Numbered from the stretch's first letter, positions 42,700 through 53,117 are shown. The stretch: DNA of 60,000 bases from Cryptomeria japonica (GCF_030272615.1 NC_081412.1:40170791-40230790); one strand, 5' to 3'. Program-made: numbers and translations. The notes: generated by a model from the letters alone, not told the origin.

Positions 42700-42955
42700 A
42701 CAGACGCCCTTATACCAAACACAGACGCGTCTGTACGACACAGACGCGGTTCTGTAGTTCACAGACGCGATCAGAGGTCACAGACGCGATTTCAGATTGC
42801 AGACGCGATAAGATCAATCACAGACGCGATTAAAATTCTCAGACGCAATTCCAGAAACCTACAAAAATAAAAATCTGGCAAAAACACAGGCGCGATTTAC
42901 GATATCACAGACGCTTCTGAAACACAAAAACGCGATCCGAACACTCGCAGACGCG
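42700..42955 (-). repeat. CGCGTCTGTG cluster near the E9 PBS
   Basis: About ten variants of CACAGACGCG on the plus strand (ACACAGACGCGTCTG, GTCACAGACGCGATTTC) at intervals of roughly 20-25 bp, just downstream of the PBS in element orientation. Confidence 0.8.
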
Positions 42956-43047
42956 GAAAAAACCCTAAAATGTCGTCGAAATTGTCCGATCTGCAACTTC
43001 AAAAATGCAAAATCTGCAACAAAAATGTTAAATGCAAAGGGACAAGA

Positions 43048-43065
43048 GTCCCACCGGGCGTGCCA
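43048..43065 (-). promoter_or_regulatory. E9 primer-binding site
   Basis: Minus strand TGGCACGCCCGGTGGGAC, 3 bases after the LTR end CATAAACA. It begins with TGG as tRNA-complementary PBSs do. I do not name the tRNA. Confidence 0.75.
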
Positions 43066-43068
43066 AAA

Positions 43069-43855
43069 TGTTTATGGTGAAAATGGATAACAATAAACAA
43101 CAATATTGAAAGGCTAAATGAATTCAACCACCAAACCCTAGCCTAACAATGAACAAAGATCCACCGTAACATATGAAGATTACCTAAGACAATGCAAAAT
43201 AACTCAAAATCACAAAGATTATACCATCACATGTCCAATAGGGTTTTGATCTCCATTCTTCCTATCTCCATTGATCTTGCTTAATATATTTGCTCTCAGA
43301 TTTTTGTATGCACAAGAGCTCAACAAAGAACGGAATGTGGTTGCAAGTAGGATCGTAGTGTAGCCAAGTACTCCAAAATCAGTCATTAGTCATTAGGCAT
43401 TAGGGTCTGACAATGAAGAAAGCATCTCCTTAAATAGAAGACACAATAAGAAATGGAGGGTTAAGATTGAGAGGTGTAAAAAGAGAGGTCGGCTAGGATT
43501 AGAGGGTAGGTAAAAGAAATACCAAAATAATGAAAGAGGTAGGTAGTGAATGAATTAAGAGATGAATGGCATGTGTCATGTGTAGAAAAAGCTAATGAAT
43601 TAATTAAATAAATAAAGATTTATTTAATTAATAGAAGAAGTAGGATAATTAAATAAATAAAATATTTATTTAATTTAGGAAAGGGATAATTTAAATAAAT
43701 AAATGTATTTATTTAAATGAGAAATAAGGCTAGAAGAGGATAAATGAATTAATTAAATAAATAAAAATTTATTTAATTAATAGAAGAATTAGGCTTAGAT
43801 AATTAAATAAATAAAATATTTATTTAATTAGACTGGACAATTTTAGGTGTCTACA
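43069..43855 (-). repeat. E9 5' LTR
   Basis: 787 bp, 785/787 identical to 30512-31298. On the minus strand CTATTTAAGG at about 43432-43441 is a possible TATA-type element. The right flank ATAAC completes the target duplication. Confidence 0.97.
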
Positions 43856-44145
43856 ATAACAAAGTCAACATCCAAGGATTTAGTATGAACCTCAATAGGA
43901 AGGGTGATAGAACCAATGGTAGGAGAAGAGAAGCCATCAAATAACTTCACAACCACATTAGAAGTATCATATAGTGGTTTATGCAATTGTAAAGTGAAAA
44001 GATACTCTTTAGTTATGACATTAACCATGCAAGAGGGATCAATCAAGGCACCATGGCAAGGGATATCCTTAACCTTTGCAACTATATATAAAGGGCCATC
44101 AGGTGCTCTAATGGTCTCACGAGGGTCAAGTGTAATCTATGGATC
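43856..44145 (-). pseudogene. E8 protease-like domain segment between E9 and E10
   Basis: Minus strand: RETIRAPDGPLYIVAKVKD, then ALIDPSCMVNVITKEYLF and GSITLPIEVHTKSLDVDFVI. It matches the E11 polyprotein at residues about 682-790. The aspartic-protease signature D-S/T-G reads D-P-S here and in E11, so it may not be an active protease. It joins 59001 upstream and 30511 downstream once E10 and E9 are removed. Confidence 0.85.
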
Positions 44146-45282
44146 TATTGACAATTTGGTGGAATTGATTATGTGTTGCATTGATGTTTTTTCATTGATG
44201 TCAACACTAGCTGTTTTGGTTGCTTTATCAGCATCCTTCTAATCCTAGTAGGTTGTTTGGTTTTTGGTTGGATTAGATCACGATGATCAAGTATGCTCCG
44301 GTATGTTTGGCTTATGGAATTGGATTACTCATGCTATTCTGATTCATGCTCAGTCATTTGGTTTTGATTTGGTGATCAGATGCTTTCTTATATGCTGGCA
44401 AGGTTGGATTGTTGTTCCAGCGAGGGTTTCACCAGCAGAGCATTGTTGAAGATCCTTGGTGATATGTATACATGGTGTTGGTTCCACTTCTAGTGAATTT
44501 TTAGGATACTTATGGTGATCATGTTCGAGATTTAATGTAATGTGTAGATTTGACTTCTGAATACGTTTTCGGTATGTCTTATGGGTTGGATATTATTTAT
44601 TTGGTCTCTGGCTGACATATCTGTGTAATTATGTAATTGTTTTATTGTTTGGTGGCTGACCTTATTATTTGTGGTTGAGGGTTTGTATATATAGATGTAA
44701 GATCTCATTGTAGATTATATATGGGTTATGGGATTATGAGATTACCAGTGTGAGTAATGTAATAATCATTTAGGCAGAGGATTTGGTCAATTATTGGAGA
44801 TCGAGTTGGGTTTATGTAAAAGGATTTATTCCTCCGATATTGAGCTTAACCAGAACTGTACTTAGGCATAGGAGATGCTATCATTACATTTCATTCATTC
44901 TTCCAGATTGTTGTCTTGAGTTTTTTATAGTCAATGAGGCTCCTTTTATAATGAGCAGTGTGCTCTAGGCTGTTGGCCTTCCTACAAGTGCAGTCCCCTC
45001 AATTGTAATCAAATACTTGTTTCAAAAGTATTATTTGATTGTGGGTAGGCTTCCCACCACAGTTTTTCCCTTTACCGAGTTTTCCATGTATAAATCTTGG
45101 TGTCTTGTGGATGGTATTTACTCTTTGATTATTGCTTGAGCTCAATTGGTATATCTACTATTTCGGTATTTGGTTTATGCATTCTGGTATTAAAGTTTTA
45201 ATTTCTTAAGGTTCCAGTAATCTATTGACAAATGATTCACCCCCCCTCTCAGTTGTCTTCTGGTTATTTGAATTGTCTAACA
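44146..45282 (+). repeat. E10 5' LTR
   Basis: 1137 bp, TATTGACAATTTGG (TG to TA) to GAATTGTCTAACA. TATA-like GTATATATAGATG is at about 44685. The U5-side hairpin GTGGGTAGGCTTCCCAC then CAGTTTTTCCC is at 45040-45070. Confidence 0.9.
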
Positions 45283-45283
45283 G

Positions 45284-45300
45284 TTGGTATCATAGCCTGG
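45284..45300 (+). promoter_or_regulatory. E10 primer-binding site
   Basis: TTGGTATCATAGCCTGG right after the LTR; the copia consensus TGGTATCAGAGC with one change. Confidence 0.85.
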
Positions 45301-45341
45301 TCCTCTCTGCAGAATCTTAACCACTTAAGGAAGATCCTATG

Positions 45342-46440
45342 GCATCTAACAGTTCAAGTTCATCATGCACATCTATAGCTATTTTCTAGAGATAAATTCC
45401 TTGGTTTGATGGATTAGATTATAGGGTATGGAAGATTTTGGAAATCATAGAAACTGGGGTTACACCTTATAATTCGGCATCTGGAAATCCTTGATCGGTG
45501 GGCCTGGATAAGGAGCTAGAGAAGCACTTTTGTGTGCACTCTCTGATCAACAAATAATAGGACTAATTGACATTGCAACTACAAAGGCTCTATGGGATAA
45601 ATTGGATACTTTGAATAAAGGTGAGCCTACTATTAAAATTACAAAACTTGATGGTTACCAGGTGAGATATGAGAATCTGAAGATGGAAAAAGATGAAAGG
45701 ATTACTGCTTTTATGGAAAGAGTTAATGAGATTGTTATAGGAATTCAATGTTGTAGTGGATCTCTGAGCAAAGGTGAAATAGTTTCGAAAGTTCTGAGAG
45801 CTTTACCACTATCTTATTAGATGAAGACTACTGCAATTAATGAGTTGAGAACTATGGCTAACAATATTGTTAACCAAGATACTTTGGTTGGGAAATTATC
45901 TTCTTTTGAGCTTGAAGAATTTGGATCTTCTAGAGCTATGAAGTCTAAACCATTTTTTCAAGCATCTACATCATCAACTGACAAGAAAGATTGGAAAGCT
46001 TTGTAGGCAAGAGAATTGGATGATATGAAGAGAGAAGATGAAGAATTTGAGCAACTTGAAGCCCTATTTTCTAGATGAGTACCTAAAGGATTGACAGGAA
46101 GTAAGTATGAAGAAAAAGCAAATTTTAAATGGTTTGCATATAATAAGATAGGTCATTTTGCATCTAGATGTCCTGAAAGGAATTCAAGATTTGAGGAAAG
46201 AGATAGAAGATCTTTTAAGCCTAATCTTGATTATCAGAAAAAACATAAGTACAAGAGAAACTGAGATAAATTATGATATATTGTTGATGAGGAAGGTGTG
46301 ACTGACTTTGATGATGAAACAACACAAGATTCTGCTAGTGGATCCGACAATGAAAACAAATGGGTGTTCTTGGCTATTAAGGAAGATGATTAGGTACCGG
46401 AAGGGAAGCAACCTGAATAGAAGGCCCTTGCTGCTAAAAT
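45342..46440 (+). pseudogene. E10 gag
   Basis: Starts MASNSSSSSCTSIAIF at 45342, then PWFDGLDYRVWK; a frameshift near 45490-45530 separates it from the main part. That part reads ATTKALWDKLDTLNKGEPTI, then VRYENLKMEKDERITAFMER and SKVLRALPLSY. TAG codons at 45818-45820 and 46004-46006 stand where Gln is expected. The nucleocapsid knuckle reads KWFAYNKIGHFASRCPER: the first two Cys of CCHC are Trp and Tyr, so zinc binding is lost. The acidic linker (DEEGVTDFDDETTQDSASG) leads to the protease. Confidence 0.85.
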
Positions 46441-47340
46441 TGAAGACAAGGATGAATGGGTAATAGATAGTGGATGTTCACATTATATGACTAGAGATAA
46501 AGGGAAGTTTCTATCTTTGCAAGAGTTTGCTGGCGGTCTGGTTAGATTTGGAGATGACAAAGCATGTATGATCAAAGGATAATGAACTATATCATTGATG
46601 GTAAGCATAACAATGATAATTTTTATTATGTTGAAGGTTTAAGGTATAATCTTTTGAGTGTAGGACAATTGGTGGATAAAGGAATTCAATTACAATTCAA
46701 GGATGGAAAATGCAAGATTATTAACCAATCTGGTTGGAGATTACAACTGGTACATAGACTAAAGGTAATATATTTTATTTGAATTCCAATGAGAAGACAT
46801 CTTTGATTGTACAGATTGATGAAAGTTGGCTATGGCATAAGAGGCTATGTCGTGTAATTTTTGATTGCATTGTGAAAATCAGTTCTACTAAGGAAGTTAG
46901 AGATATACCTAAGATTGTGAAGCCCTATAATCTGGTATGTAAGGAATGTCAAATGGGGAAACAAGATAGAACTTATTTTAAGAGTATACAAGAAAAATCT
47001 AATGATGTTCTTGATCTTACTCATACTGATTTGTGTGGCCTGCTAGAATCAAAAAATTTCAAGGTGATAGATAATTTATGCTAATCGTTGATGACTATTC
47101 GAGAATGGTGTGGGTTACTTTTCTTAGGGAGAAATCTGAGGCTTTTGAAAAGTTTAAAATATTTAAAGCTAAAGTTGAGACAGAGACAAATTTGAAGATT
47201 AGATTCTTAAGATCAGATCATGGTGGAAAATTCACACCCGGTGAATTTATCAACTATTGTGAAAAGAATGGGATAAGGAGACAGTTGTCTACACCCCGGA
47301 CACCTTAGCAAAATGGAGTTGTGAAAAGGAAAAACAAAAC
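46441..47340 (+). pseudogene. E10 protease and integrase core, Glu to Lys at the active site
   Basis: Protease signature WVIDSGCSHYMTRDKGKF intact near 46457. Pre-integrase LWHKRLCRVIFDCIVK, in which the zinc-binding His of the usual GHVNF is Arg-Val. Integrase core: LTHTDLCG (first Asp), DDYSRMVWVTFLREKSEAF, RSDHGGKF (second Asp). After a TAG at 47306-47308 in the PQQNG motif it reads NGVVKRKN. The catalytic Glu codon (47324-47326) is AAA for Lys. A further frameshift follows near 47340. Confidence 0.88.
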
Positions 47341-47343
47341 TAT

Positions 47344-47982
47344 TTGGATGCAGCTAGAACTATGGTTGTGGAAGATAATCTGCCTCATGTCTACTGGAGA
47401 GAAGCTATGAGCATGATGGTATTCACATTCAAAGGAGTTCATATCAAAGGAGAAACTGGTAAAACACCTTATGAGTTATGGTTTGGTCATACACCGACAG
47501 TTAAGTATTTAAGAATCTTTGGTAGTAAATGTTATATCAAAAGAGATGATTTCATTGGAAAGTTTGGTTCTAGATGTGATGAAGGAATATTTCTTGGTTA
47601 TTCTAATGAAAGCAAAGCATATAGATGTTATAACAAAAGATTGCAAAGAATTGTGGAGAGAACTAATGTCAAGGTAGATGAGCATAACAAAAGTCAAATC
47701 AGAGCTTATGAGAAGGAACCGACAGTGGAAATGATCATAACTGAACTGGTAGCACCTACATCGGAACAAAATGTTCAACCAGTTACTCCGGCAGTACCAA
47801 AAAATTCAATAGTAACTGAAGAACAGAGCAAAGAAACAAAAAACCAGAAGACTCCTAGGTATGTGAGGTTGAATCATTCAGAAGATCAGATCTTTGGAGA
47901 TAAGAATAAAGGAGTGATGACAAGGAGGAGGTTCACAAATAATGAGGTATGTTTAATTTCTCAAATTGAACCGGTATTGTAA
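47344..47982 (+). pseudogene. E10 integrase C-terminal region and linker
   Basis: MDAARTMVVEDNLPHVYWRE, then GKTPYELWFGHTPTVKYLRI and SKAYRCYNKRLQRIVER, and the linker to RT (TPRYVRLNHSEDQIFGDKNK). This is the typical copia integrase tail. It is open for 212 codons, then TAA at 47980. Confidence 0.8.
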
Positions 47983-49502
47983 TTGAAGCATGTAAAGATG
48001 AATGTTGGATGAAACCTATGGAAGAAGAATTAGATCGTATAGAAAATAATAACACATGGACTTTAGTTCCCCGGCCTAAAAATAAAAATGTTATTGGAAC
48101 TAAATGGGTTTTTAGTAATAAATTGAATGAAGATGGACAAGTTGTAAGAAAAAAAGCTAGATCAGTTTGTAAAGGATATTCTTAGAAGGAAGGAATTGAT
48201 TATGATGAAACCTTTGCACTGGTAGCTAGGATTGAAGCTATGAGATTATTTCTTGCTTATGCTGAACATAAGAACTACAAGGTTTATTAGATGGATGTTA
48301 AGTGCCCTTTTCTAAATGGAGATCTTGAAGAGGAAGTTTATATTGAGCAACCTGATGGTTTTTCACTTTCAGATGATAAAAACATGGTTTGCAGGTTAAA
48401 AAGGGCTTTATATGGATTAAAACAGGCACCTAGAGCTTGGTATGTAAAGTTGGATAAATATATTTTGAAGCTTGGATTCACTAAAGGTAATGCTAATAGT
48501 AATTTATATTATAAGATCATTGATGATGATATACTGATTATTGAGGTCTTCGTTGATGATATCATTTTTGGAGGTGAAGATAAGTTGTGTAAGGAATTTG
48601 CTAACAATATGAAGAATGAATTTGAGATGTCTATGATTGGGGACATGAAATTTTTCTTAGGTTTGCAGATTACTCAAATTGATAAAGGTATTTTCATCTA
48701 TCAAACTAAGTATGATAGAGAGTTATTGAAGAAATTTGGTTTGGAAAACTCTAAACCAATTGGTACTTCTATGGTTAGAAGTGAGAAATTGACAAAGAAG
48801 GATGCATCTGCATCAGCAAATCCTATGAGGTACAAGTCTATGATTGGAGGTTTATTATATAAGACTCAAACTAGACCGGATATAATGAATGTAGTTTGTA
48901 TTGTATCAAGATTTCATAGTGATCCTAGAGAAAATGATGTGAGTGCGATGAAGAGGATTTTCAAGTATTTGTAGGGAACAAATGAATATGGTTTATGGTA
49001 CCCTAAAAATGATGACTTTACATTATGTGCATATACATATATAGATTGGGCTAGAGATGTTGATGACCGAAAGAGAACATCTGCTGGAGCTTTCTTTCTT
49101 GGAAAGAAACTTGTTTCATGGATCAGCAAGAAGCAGTCATGTACCTCTTTATCTACTGCTGAAGCTGAGTATGTTGTTGCTACTACTAACTGTACACAAG
49201 TTCTATGGATGAAGCAAATATTGAAGGATATAAAGGTGGATTGTAATGAACTGGTAGTTGTTCATTATGATAACTCTGTTGCTATTGATATATCAAAAAA
49301 TATGGTATTTCAATCTAAGACAAAACACATATCTATCAAGTACAAATTTTTGAAGGAAAAGGTGGAAGCAAATGAAGTTAGACTAGTTTATGTGAATACT
49401 AAAGAGCAGAATGCAGATATCTTAACTAAACCTTTTCTTAAGGAATCATTTGAGTACTTCAGAGATAGATTGGGAGTTTCCACCCCTTCGGTAGAGACTT
49501 GA
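47983..49502 (+). pseudogene. E10 reverse transcriptase and RNase H
   Basis: RT: TWTLVPRPKNKNVIGTKWVF, CKGYS then TAG (48183-48185, Gln in the family) and EGIDYDETFA. VY then TAG (48288-48290, Gln in VYQMDVK). An open block 48291-48974 includes LYGLKQAPRAWY and VFVDDIIFGG near 48550-48580. TAG at 48972-48974, then RNase H with CAYTYIDWARDVDDRKRTSA (the family Asp of TDADWA is changed), STAEAEYVVATTNCTQ, HYDNSVAIDISKN and the end FEYFRDRLGVSTPSVET with TGA at 49500-49502. Confidence 0.92.
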
Positions 49503-49870
49503 TTGATGCGGTTTGGCATCATTCTGGTATGCATTATTAAAGATACTACTCATTCTGAATTGATTTGGGGATGCTACTACTCAAGGGGAGTAGTTAGCCT
49601 TGTGATTCAGTGGTTTATATTTTTTCTTTGATATTTTTGTCAGATCTCTAGCATTGATGTCAAAGGGGGAGAGATATTTGTGAAAAATAGATCTTACAGA
49701 GCTTTACTGAGACATCATTCACAAGGGGGATTTTTCGGTTCAAAACTTCATTGTCATATTATCTTGAAGAGTTTGTTGGATGTCTTCCAGTAGGGGAGAG
49801 TTGTTTGGCATTTCTTGGCACTTGGTTGTTTTTCACATCTAGTGTTGCCATCAATGCCAAAGGGGAAGAT
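49503..49870 (+). other. E10 3' UTR with repeated purine tracts
   Basis: Purine boxes: GATGTCAAAGGGGGAGAGA at 49656-49674, CACAAGGGGGAT at 49720-49731, AGGGGAGAG at 49792-49800 and the LTR-proximal CCAAAGGGGAAGAT at 49857-49870. No coding signal. Confidence 0.75.
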
Positions 49871-50722
49871 TGTTGGCAATTTGGTGGAAATAATTATGTG
49901 TTGCATTGATGTTTTGTTATTGATGTCAACACTAGCTATTTTTGTTGCTTTACCAGTATCCTTCTGATCCTGGTAGGTTGTTTGGTTTCTGGTTGGATTA
50001 GATCATGATGATCGCGTATGCTCTAGTATGTTTGGCTTATAGAATTGGATTACTCATGCTACTTTGATTCATGCTTAGTCATTTGGTTTTGATTTGGTGA
50101 TCAGATGCTTTCCAATATGTTGGAAAGCTTGGTTTGTTGTTCCAGTGAGGGTTTCATCAACAGAGCATTGTTGAAGATCTTTGGTGATATGCATAAGTGG
50201 TGTTGGTGCAACTTCTAGTGAAGTTTTAGGATACTGATGGTGATCGTGTTTGAGACTTGGTTGATTAAGATCATTGCCTTAGCGTGTATGGACCTAAATC
50301 GAGTCCCATATTATCTAGTTTATGGACTGTCTTAATGTAACATGTGGATTGGAATTCTCGATACATTTCCGAGATGTCTTATGGGTTGGATATTAATTTT
50401 TTGGTCTCTGACCGACATATTTTGTAATTATGTAATTGTTTTATTGTCTAGTGGATGACCTTATCGTTTGTGGTTGAGGGTTTGTATATATAGATGTAAG
50501 ACCTCATTGTAGATCATAGATGGGTTATGGGATTATGAGATTATCTGTGCGAATAATATAATAATCATTCAGGCAGACGATTTGGTCGAGCATTGGAGAT
50601 GGAGTTGGGTTTATGTAAGAGGATTTAGTCCTTTGATATTGAGCTTAATCGAAACTGTACTCATGCATAGGAGATGCTATCATGATAGTTCATTCATTCT
50701 TCCAGATTGTTGTCTAGATTTT
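49871..50722 (+). repeat. E10 3' LTR, part before E11
   Basis: TGTTGGCAATTTGG onward, aligning with 44146 onward. It ends in the ATTTT target duplication (50718-50722) of E11. Compared with the 5' LTR it has about 100 extra bases around 50235-50345. Confidence 0.9.
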
Positions 50723-50908
50723 TGTAGCGTCCTAAAATTGCGACACTTGCAATTTCGACTGCATTTCGGTCTTCACGATGGCGACGAACACGCAACCTGA
50801 ATGGAGATCCCGAAACCTGATTACGACACTGAAAACTGCATTTTTCAAGCACCCTGGCCTGAACCTCCTTGCACCCTGCTGTCCCGGGAGGTGGGACCAG
50901 AGCGCCCA

Positions 50909-50936
50909 GCGCCCTGGTCCTTCAGGACCAGGGCGC
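50909..50936. repeat. GC-rich palindrome in the E11 LTR
   Basis: GCGCCCTGGTCCT and AGGACCAGGGCGC, perfect 13-bp arms with a 2-base loop. It stands upstream of the TATA box. The 3' LTR has an extra ~31-bp unit of this sequence (57507-57598). Confidence 0.9.
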
Positions 50937-51074
50937 CCAGCGTCCTAGTCCCTGGGTCCTATTTTGGGCCCGGTCTCCTTTGGACTTCGGGTCTTTTTGT
51001 TTGCAATTTGGAAAATAAACTTTCCTGGTCGGCCTAAGGTCGGGAAAATCAGTCTATCAGCCCTAATTGACAAG

Positions 51075-51082
51075 TATATAAA
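51075..51082 (+). promoter_or_regulatory. E11 LTR TATA box
   Basis: TATATAAA in both LTRs (51075-51082 and 57719-57726), about 350-385 bp from the LTR start, the usual place for an LTR promoter. Confidence 0.7.
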
Positions 51083-51937
51083 CTACATTTTCCTCTTTCA
51101 TTGGATATGATGGAAAAGGCGTGGAAACTATACTCAAGCATTCAAACATTCAAGCATTCCTTCAAGCAATTGATCATTTCAAGTCTCCATTCAAGGCTAA
51201 GTGTTGCATTCAAAACAAGGATTCAACAATTGAAGAGGAGATCACATACTACATGCTACATACAACATCTATACCTTCACACATAAGGATACAAACATCC
51301 TTACAACAAGGTATTAGTACTTGTTTTACATTACAGACATTTACATTTACAACATTGCTCATTTCTTGGTTAATTCCAAAACCGGGGTTTGACCTAAAGG
51401 CAAACCCCTAATCCCTAACCCCTAAATCGTCTTCACTTTTTTGTGTGTAGGTTGCAGGTACCCGGCTGAAATTGAAGATCTGGAATCCTTGTGCAGAGAC
51501 GAACAGATCCCCCTTCGTTTCGCGGATTTTTCGGAGGACCGTGGTGCCGGGTGCCATCGTCCTGACAACTTTTGCTCAAATTTGCAGGACAATGCCGTAT
51601 CGACATTTTACTGCTAATTCCAGGTCTACAGCTTCATCCTATATCTCTATCTCAGTTTATAAGCGAATCTTTGTCACTTTCTATGCATTCCTAGCTTAAT
51701 TCTTCTATCAACATTCTTTACAAAAGAGGGTAGCCTTGCTTTCTTAACCCTTGAAACACATTTAGCATCCAATCTTGTATTGTGTGGGATTGGATCTTGT
51801 GGGTTTCAACCCCTCTTTTGAATGTAAAGTCTCTCCCCTAAGTGAAAACCATCAACCCTAGTGAATCTCCCTTCTCTCTCCTTGGAGTTGGAAGAGGGGA
51901 GAGCAACTAGGGTTCGATCGCGATTTTCCGCTTTACA

Positions 51938-53117
51938 TTTTGGTGAACCCGACGTGAACATCCTTTCTGATTATTCATGATTAGATCTGAAATTTGATTC
52001 TTTGATTACATTTCCATGTTTGATCTTTTGCAAAATTTTAGAGGTGATTGCATAAAAACCCTAAAATTTCTTTTTAGTAATTGAACTTGTGAAATATTTA
52101 ATTGTTAATGCTTGCTTTAGATCTGCCCTTCTATTACAAATTATCAATTCATATCTGTGCTTTAATTTTGAAAATTAAGTGGTTAAGTGTCAAAACCCTA
52201 ATTTTTGAAACCCTCTTGATTCAACCTTTGTCCGACAATTTCACTGATCAAAACATCTCCAAATCAGCTGTAACTTTGGATTCCGCAATAAAATCACAAT
52301 ATCTTTCATCCCTGAAAATTTGGAAAAAAGTTGCGAGGACTGTGTGCACTCCGAGCGCCATCGTCCCTGACATTTTTTCCGAAATTTCGGGAGTGAGATC
52401 TTACTGTATTTTCCTGCTAAAATCCAGAATTTTGGCTGATTTTATCAATTATAACACTTTCAAAATTACAGTCAAAGTTGGTCTTGTGTTTGCTTGGTTT
52501 AGGGCTCCTAATCATTCAAAAAACATCGAAATTGAAATTTTGTGTCAAAATTGTGTTCTTACTATCCTAAATCTGAAAAGTGTGTTTGCATTCATTCGAA
52601 ATTTCATTGCTTTATTCAAATTCTTGCAATTTGTGACTTTTGAAATTAAGTGCTTAATTACAACAACTTTGATTTCCGCTTTCAGAATTGAATTTTGCAT
52701 GAAATTGAGTCAATTTTTGAATTTCAAAACTTGCATTGCTTTTGACATTCCCTCTAAAATCATAAAATTCAAAATTTCAGTTTCCCTCTCTTTTTCAAAA
52801 TTCAAATTTTGCATTTTTCGACAATCTTGGTAGGGTTCAATTTCGAGATTGCAACTTTAATTTGGCCTATCTACAGATCGTAAAATCACTCAATTTTTTC
52901 AGATTAGCTCTAAAATCATCATAACTTTCATCCCTGCAAATTTCGAAAAAAGTTGCAAGGACCGTGTTGCACTCCGAGCACCACGGTCCCAGACATTTTT
53001 TCTGAAATTTCGGGAGACTGTCGTGATTGCATTTAACAGCTTAAATCCAGAAGATTGGCTGATTTTACTGAAAATTGCTACCTCTAAAAATCAAAACTTT
53101 CTCTCTCTCTCTAGTGC
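51938..53117 (+). other. E11 PBS and leader
   Basis: PBS TGGTGAACCCGACGTGAA at 51941-51958, 3 bases after the LTR. The T-rich leader contains an imperfect direct repeat of about 145 bp (52303-52450 and 52925-53080). It includes AAAAAAGTTGC, a GGAC.GTG...CACTCCGAGC box, and GACATTTTTTC with GAAATTTCGGGAG. A related box occurs in the LTR near 51535-51575. A 243-codon ORF at 52102-52833 spans one copy; its Phe/Ile/Lys-rich composition looks like chance. Confidence 0.65.

Larger units (their letters stand above)
40845..43047 (-). other. E9 leader (5' UTR) with GC-rich block and CGCGTCTGTG clusters
   Basis: No Gag-like ORF on the minus strand. Clusters of CACAGACGCG (minus strand CGCGTCTGTG) lie at 41336-41500 and 42700-42955. 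Between them, 41745-42105 is a GC-richer block with short inverted repeats such as GAGGTCCGACCTC (41946-41958). Chance ORFs of up to about 120 codons occur on both strands. An A-rich T-rich run lies at 41641-41660. Confidence 0.65.
30512..43855 (-). mobile_element. E9: Tat-like Ty3/gypsy element, pol without gag, plus antisense PMD gene
   Basis: 13,344 bp with 787-bp LTRs differing at 2 positions and a perfect ATAAC duplication: the youngest insertion that can be dated here. Read on the minus strand it has the PBS (43065-43048), a 2.2-kb leader, a polyprotein frame (40844-36135: G-patch, RT, RNase H, second RNase H, integrase), a spacer, the antisense PMD gene (31643-34411 on the plus strand) and the PPT beside the left LTR. 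The second RNase H is a hallmark of the Tat lineage (family knowledge). No Gag or zinc finger is found anywhere in it. Confidence 0.92.
50723..51937 (+). repeat. E11 5' LTR
   Basis: 1215 bp, TGTAGCGTCC to CCGCTTTACA. It holds a perfect 13-bp-arm palindrome at 50909-50936 and a TATA box TATATAAA at 51075-51082. A telomere-like CCCTAATCCCTAACCCCTAAA run at about 51407-51427 is too short to be telomeric. Confidence 0.95.

Noticed and set aside
51400-51430. Telomere-like CCCTAAA run (also near 58074-58095)
   Set aside because: Only three or four imperfect units, and present at the same place in both E11 LTRs, so it is part of the LTR and not an internal telomere.
52102-52833. 243-codon ORF in the E11 leader
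   Set aside because: Rich in Phe, Ile, Lys and Leu as expected from T- and A-rich DNA. It includes one copy of a noncoding direct repeat, and I recognise no motif. E8 offers no comparison here. Kept only as a remark under the leader.
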